The position numbers and the translations under genes were made by a program. Below, in pieces: positions 22,134 through 33,839 of a stretch of DNA of 64,000 nt. Within the stretch, counting starts at the first letter, position 1, and each line of letters begins with the position of its first letter. Under the pieces are notes generated by a model. That model was not told the origin of the DNA, did not search any database, and worked only from the letters and a program-made list of their open reading frames with translations. Source of the DNA: Parastagonospora avenae f. sp. tritici 18332-5 (lineage: Eukaryota; Ascomycota; Dothideomycetes; Pleosporales; Phaeosphaeriaceae); NCBI GenBank assembly GCA_022559985.1, contig JAFJTR010000010.1, positions 434,001-498,000 on the forward strand, written 5' to 3'.

Positions 22134-22571
22134 TTACCAAACGAGACGCGGAAGCGAAGATGTAAGAGTTGTGGCGGGAGTACTCGTGGCTGAGGAGATG
22201 CTTTCAGTGGGAAGCGTGGGCGCGACAAAAGTCCACGTTAGAGGCTCGCTGACGAGCACTGCCGTGGACATGGCCGATCGAGTGCTCTTGGACAAAGAGC
22301 TTGTGGCGACAACAATACTCGTCACTGAAGCGGAACTGGCAGTTGAAGTCGTGCTATCGGAGGTGAGGCTAGGAAAGGCAACAGGTCCGGGCGTTAGGAA
22401 AGGTACGAGGGGATTGGTGAATACGTCAAGCGTTGAGGTTGCGGTGCATGAAGCAGTGACAGTGACAGTGACAGTCTCCTTGGTGATGGAGAGAAGCGAG
22501 CAGGCCTGGCGTGGGAGGACGATTGCTGACGAATTGCCAATAATGGCAGAGATAATCGTGGAGTACTTCAT
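22134..22571 (-). CDS. Small secreted Ser/Thr-rich protein
   Basis: The ATG at 22571 gives 145 aa starting MKYSTIISAIIG, a plausible signal peptide, followed by LPRQ, a Kex2-like dibasic-type site. An ATG four codons earlier (22583) is also possible. Two Cys lie near the N-terminus; the rest is dominated by Ser, Thr, Val and Ala with TVTVTVT runs, as in O-mannosylated wall or extracellular proteins. There is no GPI signal. A TATAAA box lies about 80 bp upstream. Function is unknown; it could be a wall protein or a secreted effector candidate. Confidence 0.6.
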   Translation of the reverse strand: MKYSTIISAIIGNSSAIVLPRQACSLLSITKETVTVTVTASCTATSTLDVFTNPLVPFLTPGPVAFPSLTSDSTTSTASSASVTSIVVATSSLSKSTRSAMSTAVLVSEPLTWTFVAPTLPTESISSATSTPATTLTSSLPRLVW

Positions 22572-22649
22572 GATATCGAGCATAATGTGAAGGTAAGTTC
22601 GAAGTCTGAAGCGAGTTTGATATGGGACGAAGGAGCGGGCAAGGCAGGC

Positions 22650-22655
22650 TTTATA
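22650..22655 (-). promoter_or_regulatory. TATA box of the secreted Ser/Thr-rich gene
   Basis: TATAAA on the minus strand, about 80 bp before the ATG at 22571. Confidence 0.5.
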
Positions 22656-23307
22656 CTTATTAGAAAGGCAAAAAGACTGGTAGCAACTTTCGATAGTGAG
22701 CAGAAAATTGAAGCTAAATATCGAAACACCACGGTTGCGCTTTGCACTTTATTTACAATAAGATATATTTAGTTATCATAAAATTCAGACTTCCACACTA
22801 ACAAACACGGTCCTAAAACTTGCATCCTCAAAGACCCCCCAAAAAGATCAAAAATTCATGCACACACAACAATCTCGGACCTGGTCGGGGCCAGTGTACC
22901 GCATCGCATGTCCTGAAGCTATGCGTATGTGCAAGACTATTCAAAAGCCATGTATTACATTGTTGAACATAGACAGAAATCTCTGTTTGATCAGCTTACT
23001 AGAAATGGCGGCTCTGCGACTCGAGATCAGGGAGATCTTTCTTTGATGTAGCTGTCGGTCCTCGAGATGACTGTCGCCTCAGCGATCGCATGGCGGCATT
23101 CTGATTTCAGAATTTCAGAATTTCTTGTCCGTGAACCTCGATATCAGTGTCCGCAGGAGATGAGAGGTTCTGCTACCATCTAGCACCCGTGGGGCACGCG
23201 TGGAACCCGCTAGCGCTAGTGCGCCATCACTTCAGTGTTCACCCCACCTCAAGACCGCAGACATCACTCTCGTACTCACCATCCACGCTGACTTTCTTAT
23301 CCGAACA
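22656..23307. other. Intergenic, 650 bp
   Basis: AT-rich to about 22860. It includes a short triplication of TTTCAGAA at about 23104-23124. No gene is seen. Confidence 0.5.
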
Positions 23308-24069
23308 ATGGACCAAGGGCCATTTCCGCCGGAACCGCCTCTACCCCGAGGAAACGTGCGGGGAGCGTGTCGGCACTGCGTGCAGTACGATCACAGCTTT
23401 TGTAGGCACGCTCCGGACCTCCCGCAGATCAACCTCGAATTCTTGTGCGACGACGAAGGTCTATCGGATGTACCTCATATCTATCGTCGGTTGTTTCAGC
23501 GGACAAAAGTATTCACGGCTACTGTACAGGATCTAGTAAACATAACCATAAAATGCAACCCTGCCGGGTGGGGCGAAGCCGCTCGTTCGATCGTGGACTA
23601 CAGTGTCTTCATTCTAAGATCCGAGAGGCTCGGATTTGAGCGATTTTTGCACAGCCAACGTGGCAGTATTTACTGGATGTTGGACGATGCGCTACTAAGA
23701 ATCTGCCTTGACCGTTGGGAAAATCGCCAAGCTGGCTCTCCATGGGATCAGGCTATCGCACCTATTTTGCTTACTCTAGCCGATGCTAAGAGCCGTTTGC
23801 CTTCGTGGGTCGAACTGGATGTTCAAAACATGGCGAAGCACCAGATCGACAACCGTGCGGCCGCCAAAAGCCTGACGAAGAGTTATTTTGACCAAACACA
23901 ATGTTTTCTACAACACAGTTCCAGACTTTACGAGATATGGAGAACTGTACGTATGTCAGGGATAGGGAAATTGCCCGCTGAGTTGGCTGATGCTATCATC
24001 GGAGACGTCATGAGCGCAGAAACCCTTCCTAAGGGAGATCTAAGGCCATTGTATCTGCCAAAGGGATAA
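23308..24069 (+). CDS. Lineage-restricted hypothetical protein
   Basis: A single exon of 253 aa from the first ATG; the open frame extends upstream but without an ATG. A Cys/His-containing N-terminus (CRHC...C) precedes a mainly helical body with no family I recognise. The C-terminal segment KLPAELADAIIGDVM resembles the start of an F-box, but it lies within 30 residues of the end, too short for a full domain. The codon pattern and a 254-codon uninterrupted frame support a real gene. Function is unknown. Confidence 0.6.
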   Translation: MDQGPFPPEPPLPRGNVRGACRHCVQYDHSFCRHAPDLPQINLEFLCDDEGLSDVPHIYRRLFQRTKVFTATVQDLVNITIKCNPAGWGEAARSIVDYSVFILRSERLGFERFLHSQRGSIYWMLDDALLRICLDRWENRQAGSPWDQAIAPILLTLADAKSRLPSWVELDVQNMAKHQIDNRAAAKSLTKSYFDQTQCFLQHSSRLYEIWRTVRMSGIGKLPAELADAIIGDVMSAETLPKGDLRPLYLPKG

Positions 24070-25626
24070 GACACAGCAGATGTCACCAAGTAAAACAGAC
24101 TTGAATGAGGAGACGAAGAGTAGCTGGCTGCACATTCTCACCATTAGAACTGAGAAATCAGCTCATGCCGAATTCGCCCACACAAAGTCGATGTGGTGAA
24201 GTCTGCTTCGAACTAAAGAGATCGATCTGTCTCCACATTTTCTCCCCGGAGAATCATACGCAGCTGGATGCGAAGACATAAGCAGAGCGCTAGGATGGAA
24301 GTAGAACGAGATGCGGGTCCCCTTCCGGCAATCGACCTCAAATGTGCTCACACTTGCATCGAAACTAGAAGAAGCGGCTCGTTGATGGAGACATATAATG
24401 CTTGTTGCGCAATCACGACTTGCGATGAGCGTGGCTGCCATCGTTGCCTATTCTTTTCCTCGTTGTACTTCACCATGCGAGCAATTTGAGTGCCTCGCGC
24501 ATACGTTCGTAAGCTTGCTATCTTCAGACCATGCCGTAAGAAACACAAAGGACATGTTGAAACATACAAACAAGAAACAACGGGCAAAAGCGGGTTGGAG
24601 AGTTCGAGGACAAGGCCTCATGAGTTGATCATGGGCTAGACAGTGGCGCAAAAGTTGGAGCGTGGAAAGCATGCGACAACCCATCCCCGAGAATCCAGGA
24701 GCGGGCAATGACCCAAAATTCTACTTCAAAGAACTTGATTTTTTTCACAGACAGACTGTGGTCTCGTACTGAATGCATACACTGCTTCCGGACGTCGCTG
24801 GTATCAAGACTTCACCAATCTTCCATGCTAACGACTTGAGCATCACAAAAAAGAAGTCTTCGAACATCGTTCGCCTACATCGCTCGATTATGGTACCTTT
24901 GTTCATGACAAATTGGCAAAAGAGGCGAAACGATGCGGCTAAGGTTACTGTGCAACGGCAGCAAGTTATTGCCACATTCAGGCTGACGGACATCGGCGCG
25001 CAACGAAACATCGACATCACTGGGGCACAAGCCTTGAGTCCAGTCGCTGGCCCGACAATCTTTCAAATACAGTTGCCCTAATCGAGCTATTCGACGTGTC
25101 AAGCTCTCGCGCTGCCGTGTCCGCGGACGCTACTCCTCGCTTAGCACCCCGCAACGATGAAGTCTTGTCGTCACATCTACATCTTCCTACTTCTTCGACT
25201 GGTCACTACCCCTTACCCCCCCGTCTCTGATGTAAAGACCTGTAAGGCACGGAGTACCCCATATTCGACTAAACCCGGGCCCACCTCGCTAATCGCGCGT
25301 TGCCGGCGACGTGGTTGTTTTAACGGCATGTCTCATCCGTGTCCAGTGACATATGCGCCAACTTTGTGAGCGTGATTGGAACGGATGATTTGGCCTTGCT
25401 ATGGACTAAGATGCCGGGGCTGTGTTGACAGAATAAGCAATATTGAAAACCTGTCGGGATCAAGTGTTGATGTCACTGTAAAAGGGAACAGGACTATTGG
25501 ATCAAAGGGACAGGAGCATGTAAGCGATGCAACTGTACGCTCGTACATAAACCACATCTGCCCTTACAGACGAACTCCTTCAACGGAAAGCACTTTCAAA
25601 TCGTCCAACATACACACTCTCTCAAG
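24070..25626. other. Intergenic, 1.6 kb
   Basis: Only chance-length frames on either strand. No TE ends or tRNA were recognised. The last 100 bp are the 5' leader of the SOD-like gene. Confidence 0.5.
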
Positions 25627-26460
25627 ATGCACTCTTCAACCCTCCTCGGCCTCCTCCCCCTCGCCGCAGCCCAAATCGCCCAAGTCCACGAAGCCCCCCC
25701 TCCACCCCCCATCCTCCTCAACGCCACAAAATCCGGCGTAGCACCCACCCTCCCAACGCCCTTCAATGGCGCTCAAACCCTCCAAGGCGCAATCATAATG
25801 CCCCTGCCCCCACAGCCGGGCTACATCGGCCTCAACGGCACCGCAACCGCACAAACCTCTATGCCAGCCTCCACCTACCGCGCCACGATGCCGCCCTCGA
25901 TGTTCAACAATCTAGTCGGCACCACCGTGACGGGCTACATCGAGGGCGTGGGCTCTCCGTCAGGCGTGCGCTTCACTGTTAACTTGCAGAATCTTCCCGA
26001 GCAGGCGAAATACGGGCCCTTCAATTGGCACATTCACGCCATGCCTGTTCCGGCTGATGGGAATTGCACAGCAACGCTGGGGCACTTGGACCCGACGAAT
26101 CGCGGGGAATTGATCATGTGTGATAATACGGCGCCGGAGACGTGTCAGGCGGGCGATCTGGCGGGCAAGCATGGTGGGAAGATTATGGCGGCGGGAAGCT
26201 TTGAGACGGAGTTTGTGGAACCGTATCTGACTACTGCGATGGGTTCGGGGTTTTCGTTTGGAGGCTTGAGTTTTGTGCTGCATTCGATGAATACGACGAG
26301 GCTTACTTGTGCGAATTTCGTGCAGGTTAATGGCACGGCGGGTAATGGGACGACGCCGAGTGCAACAAGTCCACCTGGGGGTGAGTTTACTGGTACGGCT
26401 GGAAAGACCGTGGCTGGTTTGGGTGCGTTGGGTGTTGCGGTAGTTGCTGCGCTGTTGTAG
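25627..26460 (+). CDS. Cell-surface Cu-only superoxide dismutase-like protein, GPI-anchored
   Basis: A single exon of 277 aa. A signal peptide (residues 1-15) is followed by a Pro-rich stretch, then a Cu/Zn-SOD fold: WHIHAMPVPADGNC gives the paired Cu ligands H135 and H137, GHLDP gives H153 in the bridging-His position, and FVLHS gives H219. Disulphide Cys are present. The segment normally carrying the Zn ligand His before GDL reads QAGDL, so one Zn ligand is replaced, as in fungal Cu-only SOD4/5-type enzymes. The tail has N-glycosylation sites, a Gly/Thr/Pro-rich stalk and a hydrophobic end typical of a GPI signal. Likely role: removing superoxide at the wall. Confidence 0.85.
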   Translation: MHSSTLLGLLPLAAAQIAQVHEAPPPPPILLNATKSGVAPTLPTPFNGAQTLQGAIIMPLPPQPGYIGLNGTATAQTSMPASTYRATMPPSMFNNLVGTTVTGYIEGVGSPSGVRFTVNLQNLPEQAKYGPFNWHIHAMPVPADGNCTATLGHLDPTNRGELIMCDNTAPETCQAGDLAGKHGGKIMAAGSFETEFVEPYLTTAMGSGFSFGGLSFVLHSMNTTRLTCANFVQVNGTAGNGTTPSATSPPGGEFTGTAGKTVAGLGALGVAVVAALL

Positions 26461-26588
26461 AATGGTAGTAGTACTGTAGTAAAATGCAGCTTAATGATAA
26501 TCACCGATGCTCCTGTCAAACACTTTTAAGTCTTGTCATCTTGGAATTCATGCTAGTGTGAATCTCGAGACAACATCTTACTTGCACA

Positions 26589-28371
26589 CTAAACAGCCTC
26601 TTCACCCACACTCTCCTCACTCCCTCCTGCCCTCCCCCACCCCTTATGCACCACACTCCTACACTCCTTCCCACAAGCCTGCGTCCCACAAACCCACCAT
26701 CTCGGACCCGTCCCCAATACATCCTTACACCACCCGCACTTCGTCCACTTCTCTCCACAATCATGCACACCCCTCTTCAATTCCAACCTCGTCCTCTTTT
26801 CCCTAATTGCTAGCAATTTCTCGGGGCTATGGGTGTTGCAGTCTCGACACACGGACCGCTCAACCTTGGGGATTTTCTCTTGCGATTTTTTGTAGAACTT
26901 GGAGGTGTGGATGAGCTGGAGGAAGAGGTTTGGATGCGCGGTTAGGGGCGCGCAGCGGCAGTGTGGGGGGCGTTGGCGGTGGGGTTGGTAGCGGTTGAGG
27001 ACGAGGGATTGGAAGCATTTGGAGCAGGATGGGAGGCAGTTTTGGGAGTGGTGGAGGAGTGTGGTTTGTGGGATTTGGGGTAGATGTTGACAGTCCTAGT
27101 TGAGTGTTAGTGACCATGGCCTGGTTAGATTACTTGGGGATTAGACTTACGGTGCAGATTTGCTTGTCGCATATCCAACATTCTACCTTTTTCTTTCCTG
27201 GGCATGTGTATCTTCGGAACGTCTTGATGCGTCGATCGAAGTCGTGTGCTGGAAGGACTACTTCTCGAACGCTTTTCGAAACAAGGCTGAGAGTCATGAC
27301 ATCGAGGTAGTGCATATCCTCGGTGACGGCCATTAGCATGTCATATACGCTCAGAAAGTCTGATAGCGGACATGCTTCTCCAGGCCCGCCCTGGTAGCGT
27401 GGCAATTGCTTCCTCTGGTTCTGCTTGTACACGTCTTTAAGCTCTGTCACTTCTAATTCGGCCTTCTGTTCAAGGCCCCACAAGGACTTCACTGTATACC
27501 GCCGGCCGAAGCGGACTTTTGCCTTGAGGGAGATTGGCAGACACCTGAAAAAGGATTGTGGAAGGAACCACACCAACAGGAGCAGGAGAGTCACGATACA
27601 TCTTGGTACTGCCGTAAGAAAATTCAGAAAAGACTTGCCTAGTGCCATGGACATATCAATTGCTGTCTTGCCTTGTCGTCTTGAGTCTCTCAAAGCGCCA
27701 GAGAAAGCTATGAGGCTGAAGAGAACAATCAGGGCGTAGAAGAACCTGGACAGCACACGTCAGCTAGGCCTAACCTTTAGATATGCTACATTAACACCTA
27801 CGAGATGGCAACGCCGTACTGCCACTCCTGCACGAAGCTCTTGCACATTTGGACTCCCGTAGTCGCTGTGCCATTGAGCCGACCAGCAGCCTCGAAGAAG
27901 CTTTCGTTTGCACCTGCAGGTCGAACGTAGGCAGCTTTAGCGCAGGATGCCTCGGTGTGTGGAACATATTGCGTTTGATAGCTTGTAGCCCATGCGACAA
28001 ATATGGTCGTGACAAGGTCTACGACCGCGAAAGGGAAATTCGATGGTGGAGGAAACCAGAGAGATGGAAGCCATACGGCAATATTCCAGAAGAAGGCAAA
28101 AGTGCTCCATTCTGAGGCAAGATGTGCTCCACGTGCGATCTTCGGATCATAAGTCTGGAGTTGATCATGCGCGTGAACGAGATTCCAGTGGCTCGTGCCG
28201 TAGGCCCAGTAGATTCCCAGAGGCGCAAAGAGAGCGAATCTTGTGATTGCAACTGGGACGAGAACTGGTTTTGTATATTTTATAAGTAAAAATTGCTAGC
28301 ACTCGCGTTGAGGCACACGTACGATGGTACCAGTCGCCCCCTGCTGGGTGCCTTGGAGCTGTTTGGGTCAT
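26589..28371 (-). CDS. Multi-spanning membrane protein fused to F-box-like and Cys-rich regions
   Basis: Exons are 28371-28323, 28264-27802, 27745-27151 and 27095-26589, with introns of 55-58 bp (GTACGT, GTAGGT, GTAAGT donors), giving 537 aa. The N-half has about five hydrophobic spans (roughly 17-38, 70-90, 94-115, 168-192 and 210-240), MARVEL-like, with paired Cys in the loop before span 4. Then comes an F-box-like helix set (around DFLSVYDMLMAVTED) and a Cys/His-rich region with CWICDKQIC, CLPSCSKC, CRCA, CRDC, CGWC and WWVCGTQACGKEC. The frame is open across the membrane-to-F-box junction within one 595 bp exon, which argues against two genes. Function is unknown; a membrane-tethered ubiquitin-ligase adaptor is inference. 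Confidence 0.75.
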
Positions 28372-29402
28372 TGTTGACCGTATGCTAGGCCAGTAGAGGT
28401 AGTCTCGATGCCCGACCTATGAGTTGAGGTCGTGCACGCATTCAAGGCGTTGACCAAATTGCGGGCAGGGGTGTCAGAAGGAGAAGTACACGACACGACA
28501 AGCTCAAAAGGCGACTGGACCACGACCTTGAAGGACGCGTGAATTGGCCTTAGGTATGCAGGTGTGGCGCCAGGCTGAAGGAAGTCCGTAGCGTACCGTT
28601 TATGTACCAGAGCGAAGATAGTCACCGGGGAGACATGGTCACTCGAAGCTGATACTGAGCCACACTTGGGATGATTCTGGCGATATTTTGGTAGCCTAAG
28701 GTTGGCAAGCGCATCGTGAGGTGAACGACTGTGGTGGTGCCAAGATCCGGTGAGGATACTCTTCCAAGCGACCTATCATTCGCGATTCTCGACATCTTCC
28801 AGCGCCGTACCCCTCGTTCAGCCGACCTGGCTTTTACGCATTCTTACTCGGAGTCGTGACATCACTTTGCTGACAGCCTGCGGGTGTTCAAAGTGAGCGT
28901 AGCGTCTCATCTCCGTATCGATAGGAATGCGGTGGAACCATTCTGCGTTGCCCGTCACGATGAAGGCGACTTTGCTGCAGACAGCCTGGCGCCTTACAGA
29001 GGCACGTTAAGGGTCCGAGCAGACATGGGCACGATGTCTAGAGCGATGAGTTGTTCTTGTACCATTGGAAGTCCCTTGCCAAGTGCATCGCGCACGGGTT
29101 CGGAACGACGGGCGTGTGGGCCCGTTTCCACAGCAACAGCAGCCTGTTTGGCGATGTCATTGCACCAGCGCGCGCACCCAATTCCACAAGGCATAACGCG
29201 TAATTTCACGGCCCACAACGCCCAAAATACTCCGCACTCGAGATATTAGCTGCATGTCCTCCCGTTTCCCGTTTCCCCTTGCCTGCTTCTGCATCGTCCC
29301 AAGACAGCCCGTCTCCACTGCATCTTGATAGCAGTCGCATCTATCAGGAGTGACAGTTGGGCGTTCACCATCTTCCTGCGACATATCTACGGCCAATTCA
29401 CA
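28372..29402. other. Divergent intergenic, 1.0 kb
   Basis: Between the membrane/F-box gene (minus) and the Cdc14-like gene (plus). No ATG-started conserved frame is seen. Confidence 0.5.
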
Positions 29403-30378
29403 ATGGAGGCACTACTGTCTCTCGCGTTCGACAACATTGCGTCCAAGGACACGCAGAAGATCCGGAAGGGGTTGCGACAGATTGAGGGCATGCTAGCACA
29501 AATATGTCTCTCCGGCAGCAAGTCGAAGCAGTCCACACCAGGCCACCGACGGAACGCCTCTGCTATCAATCTGGGCGAGCAGCAAGAGTCAACACCAAAG
29601 AAGCTAGGACAACTGTCCGAGGACCCTGCTTTCAGAGAGTTCTTTCGGTTGCAGGAGGGGTTCGAGTGGAATGGTAAGGTTGCACAGACGGCGTACTCAA
29701 ACTCAGAACTAATTGAGTTCATAGTCGCAACACGAGTGGCGGACTGCCTTGAACGGTTGTTAGGCATGGGGAGCAGCAAAGGTGAGACTTCGCGAATCTC
29801 AAGCACGAATTGGTACTAACACATTGGTAGATGGCCAAAACGACATCCTCATCCTCTCATCGCTGTCAAACCTGCAGGGACTCTTACTTCTGCACTCGCC
29901 ATCGCGAATCATCTTCGGCCGTGAGGTGTACATGAACCTCCTTCTCGATCTCCTCGACCCGTACAACTGCCCAGCCATCCAGTCGCAAGCGCTCCTCGTC
30001 CTCGTTACGGCACTCCTCGCGACACCGCAGAATACTCGTACATTCGAGCATATGGACGGCTTACTGACTGTGACGAGCCTATTTAAGGACGAAGAGACAA
30101 CACAGAACGTCAAAGTCAAGCTCCTCGAGTTCTTGTACTTCTACCTCATGCCAGAGACACCTGCCCCGAGTCTGCAGAGGAGTCCGAGCAAACTTGCCGC
30201 TGCATTCGACCGGCGGACTAGCAGCGCGAATGGCGACGACGGGGGCGGCGCATCGAAGAAGAACACCCGGTCGCAGGAGGACAAGCAGTACCTTCTCGGC
30301 AAATACCTGAGCAACGTCGATGCTCTCGTCGAAGATCTGCAGGAGAGCGCACCCTTCACCGGTGTTGCCTGCCGATGA
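29403..30378 (+). CDS. Cdc14-family septation initiation network protein
   Basis: Exons are 29403-29781 and 29831-30378 with a 49 bp intron (GTGAGA, GGTAG, branch ACTAAC), giving 308 aa. It resembles S. pombe Cdc14 (not the phosphatase of the same name in budding yeast), the binding partner of the Sid1 kinase at the spindle pole body, which promotes septum formation after mitosis. Helical segments SNLQGLLLLHSPSR and YMNLLLDLLDPYNCPAIQSQ belong to the armadillo-like core. A Ser-rich insertion before exon 2 and a disordered segment near residue 245 are specific to this copy. No catalytic residues are expected. Confidence 0.88.
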
Positions 30379-32179
30379 AAAACACCACCACTCTCTCATT
30401 CCAGCGAACAGCACCATCATCTTTTCCTACATCAATCTTCCTTGCTTCTTCTTGTCCATATACTCTCCTGGGCTCAGTACTAGTCTCACACTTTCCTTGA
30501 CACATCCTTCAGCAAGGCGTTGGCGGTGTTTGTACAAAATTTTCTGGACGTCGATAATATGTCTCAATGCTGGCGCTGGCTCCCTGCATCGGATCACAGT
30601 TTGGTTTTGGTGCACAATTGCATAGCGGGGTTGGCTTTCACTGTAATTTCAGATTTCCCGTAGTATCAGACAGATCAGACTACCACACCCTGGTAGTGTG
30701 ATGAGGCTGCTAGCAATGCAAAGACTCATCAATTCATTTTTATCGAACACAATTTTGCTTCGGATTCTTGGCGTAGTTGAGGATCGATTGATATGCTTCG
30801 CTGTCAGCAGTAAGCTGACACGATAACGTGAACTTACAACTCCCATCTGTGGACATGGGAAGGTCTCCACACAAGCCACTCCAACGCATGCAGCACAGTC
30901 TATGTAAGCTTGTACCAAGCATAAATCCAACTGGCAGGCGAGAGTATAGCTGCTCTGATTGGTATCGCCAGCATGCCCTCTACAGCGTAACTGCAGGAGG
31001 TGTCACACAAGCCTTCCAGCCAGAGCCGAGTGTAAATACCGCTTCACATAAGCAGCAGCCACTGAGACATTAATAGGCGGGCAGCATTAGTAAGCTTATC
31101 CAGCCGGTATTGTGGCATCTTGCTGAAGTGCAGGTGAACAAGCTCGCTGGTAAGGCTGTAGCAGTGTGTACACTGAAGGATCTAACTCGGAGCGAACGGT
31201 GTTAAACGGACGGTAGTACAAAGTCGATAGGACTGACAGCCCCGCTGAAGGGACTACACGGCGCATCATACCATCGGCATCGGGTCAAGAAGTTGCCGCT
31301 ACACATCCTGTTGGCGATCGTCCATGGATGTCATATAAGGTGTAGCGCCTTGGCACGGCAGCTGGCGGAAGCTAGTGACAATCAACCTTCCTACTTCCTG
31401 TAACGACTCTTGGCGAGGAATGCAGAGGGCACGCGACCAGCTGAAATACTTTGATTCACAACATGAGCATGTCGATTGCGAAGAGGAAACTCTTCATGAA
31501 GGTTGATCAGGCGATTTTGCGACACAGAAAAGCGCCTTCAAGACGCCGAAGTATGACTTGTGCTTGTCTCAAGGTCAGAGTGACGCACCTGGCTGTAGTC
31601 CAATCCGGGCGCGTTAGACAACACAGCACGCGACCAGGATCAGTAGACGGAATGCCCGGCAATCTTCACACCCAGCAAACAGCATTCGCTCGCCGCTTCG
31701 TCCGAGACTCGATGCCTAGCCTGTTTCTTTCTCTTAGTCACTGACATCGTCCGCTCACGTCCGCCGCTTTTGAGGTCATCTATGCGGCGCTACCTGGCGC
31801 CTTGGTTATTAAGTAGGTAGGTGATGCAGAGAGGCTGACCGCTTGAGCCGGCTTTATTCTATTGCGTTCTTGGTGCTCTTGTGCTCTTATACTGTACTCT
31901 ACTACGCTGTGTGCTTAGATTTGAGTCCTGTGAAGAAGCAGCCACACGTGCGCTGGCAGTAACTTTGTCAACTACAACCTACACTACGTCCGATCGGATC
32001 GCATCGGCAGCCACACGGGCTTCACCTTACCCCGACCTACTAGATCTCAGACAACTTAATCTCCGGCTACTATCCGGATACATAATATTCTTCGTCCTCC
32101 TGTATTCGCAGTCGCTGAATCTCACGCGACTCCTTCTTGCCAACCACGTTTTGGTATCCCTGCGTGACACTCGACTACC
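30379..32179. other. Intergenic, 1.8 kb
   Basis: No supported gene. The last few hundred bases are probably the promoter and long leader of the PAP2 gene. Confidence 0.5.
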
Positions 32180-33544
32180 ATGGGCGCAGGAGCATTCATA
32201 GAGCCACTGGTAGTGGTCACCCTGCTGTTTGGAGGCACATGGGTCAACCGGAACACCGAGTATCGCCTCTTCAATCGCAGAAGAGTGTGTACGCATTCGC
32301 CTCGATCTACCTCGCCGTCGTCTAGCGGTTCCGGTCGCTCAAGTCCTGCGTCGAGCGTGACGCTGCTTTCGCAAATCGACGAGGAGCCGGTATGGCGGGT
32401 GCGGAACATAAACATCATGGGTATGCAGAAGGAGGTTGTGTCGCCCAACACAAGGCGGTTCCAAGACTACTTTTTGAGTAGGTTGCTCAAGAAGTTCCCG
32501 TTCTTGGTGGAGGCGTGGTACTGGGCCTTGATATACTGGGTAAGCTCAGACTCGACTCACTGTAGAAATGCCATACTCACATCCTCTCCCCAGGTCTACC
32601 AACTCGGTCGCGCCTTCAGCGCCGTGACTATGGTCGAAGGCACCGTGACCGTCGCCCGCCGCCACGCCCTGCAAATCATCGCCCTCGAGCAACGCCTGCA
32701 CATCTTCCTCGAACTCGACGTCCAGCGCTGGTTCCTCCAACACCCCTTTCTCATGCACTGGACAAACCGCATCTACTCCTTCATCCACATCCCCGGCACA
32801 ATCCTCTTCCTCGTCTGGCTCTTCTTCTACACCACGACACAAAACCGCGTTGACTTGCCCACACACACCCGCCCCAAGAACGACGACATTTCTTCCGCCG
32901 GCCCGAAACTCTACGCCGCGAGGCGCAGGACCATGGCTACGTGTAACTTGATTGCGTTTATTGTATTCACCCTCTGGCCATGTATGCCCCCGCGCCTCCT
33001 CTCCGACGCCGCCGTGCCCGGCGCAATCGGCACGCAAGCGCGCTCCTACGGCTTCGTCGACACCGTGCACGGCGCCGAGGGCGAGAGCAGCGTATGGACA
33101 CAGAACAAGTTTTGTAACCAGTACGCTGCGATGCCGAGTCTGCACTTCGGATACTCGCTGCTCATCGGACTCACAATCATGAGCATCCCGCTCGCGCCGC
33201 AGCACCGACGCAGTCGCACTGTACACTTGACAAGAAGCTTGCGCGTGCGTTTACCCGCGCCGAGGCGGTTGGTGTGTTTGGCGCTGGGGATTGCGTATCC
33301 GGCGATTATCCTGGTCGCGATTGTGGCGACGGCGAATCATTTCGTGCTGGATGCGGTGGCGGGCGCGGTTGTGTGTGGGTGTGCATGGACGGGGAATCGC
33401 GTATTGTTGAATTTGCTGCCGTTGGAGGATTACTTTCTCGCCGTTGTTAGGATACATAAGCCCGAGCGTAGGGCAGTGTGGTTTGATGGCGAGGACAGGG
33501 TTGGTGGGGAGAAGGGGAGTGGGAAGGGGGTTGTTGTTGATTGA
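32180..33544 (+). CDS. PAP2-family membrane protein, inositol phosphorylceramide synthase-like
   Basis: Exons are 32180-32539 and 32594-33544, giving 436 aa. The 54 bp intron (GTAAGC...CCCAG) has no stop and is a multiple of three. Several membrane spans are visible. The lipid phosphatase/transferase motifs are AAMPSLHFGYS (C2-like, with His) and ATANHFVLDAVAGA (C3-like, His and Asp), as in Aur1 and related PAP2_3 proteins that transfer phosphoinositol or cleave lipid phosphates. A Ser-rich loop lies near residues 40-60. Whether it is a true IPC synthase or an uncharacterised paralogue cannot be decided. Likely in Golgi or ER membranes. Confidence 0.82.
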   Translation: MGAGAFIEPLVVVTLLFGGTWVNRNTEYRLFNRRRVCTHSPRSTSPSSSGSGRSSPASSVTLLSQIDEEPVWRVRNINIMGMQKEVVSPNTRRFQDYFLSRLLKKFPFLVEAWYWALIYWVSSDSTHCRNAILTSSPQVYQLGRAFSAVTMVEGTVTVARRHALQIIALEQRLHIFLELDVQRWFLQHPFLMHWTNRIYSFIHIPGTILFLVWLFFYTTTQNRVDLPTHTRPKNDDISSAGPKLYAARRRTMATCNLIAFIVFTLWPCMPPRLLSDAAVPGAIGTQARSYGFVDTVHGAEGESSVWTQNKFCNQYAAMPSLHFGYSLLIGLTIMSIPLAPQHRRSRTVHLTRSLRVRLPAPRRLVCLALGIAYPAIILVAIVATANHFVLDAVAGAVVCGCAWTGNRVLLNLLPLEDYFLAVVRIHKPERRAVWFDGEDRVGGEKGSGKGVVVD

Positions 33545-33839
33545 GTGATGGAGATTGGGTAATGATATGTAATGATTGCGTGTTTTGCTTTTGGGGAGAG
33601 TGAACTGGGATTGAGCTGAGCTGGATTGAATTAGATAGATACCCTATATGCTTCTTCCGCGTGGTCTGTCGTTATGAGTATGGTTTCCAGAATGAGAGCG
33701 AGTAACGACACATCCGCGATTCATACGAACGTATTGCAATGTGAAGTTACATAAAGCCGCAAAGGCAAATATTGACATTATCAATCCACTACGCTATCCT
33801 TTGATAGGAACTCCTTTCCAGTACCCATCAGCGGCCTGC

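Noticed and set aside
28368..28625. Minus-strand frame just upstream of the membrane/F-box gene
   Set aside because: It lacks an ATG start and any conserved pattern, and overlaps the start of the spliced gene.
32540..32593. Reading the PAP2 gene as one uninterrupted frame
   Set aside because: The stretch has a GTAAGC donor and CCCCAG acceptor, and its 18 codons are polar within a membrane segment; an intron is more likely.
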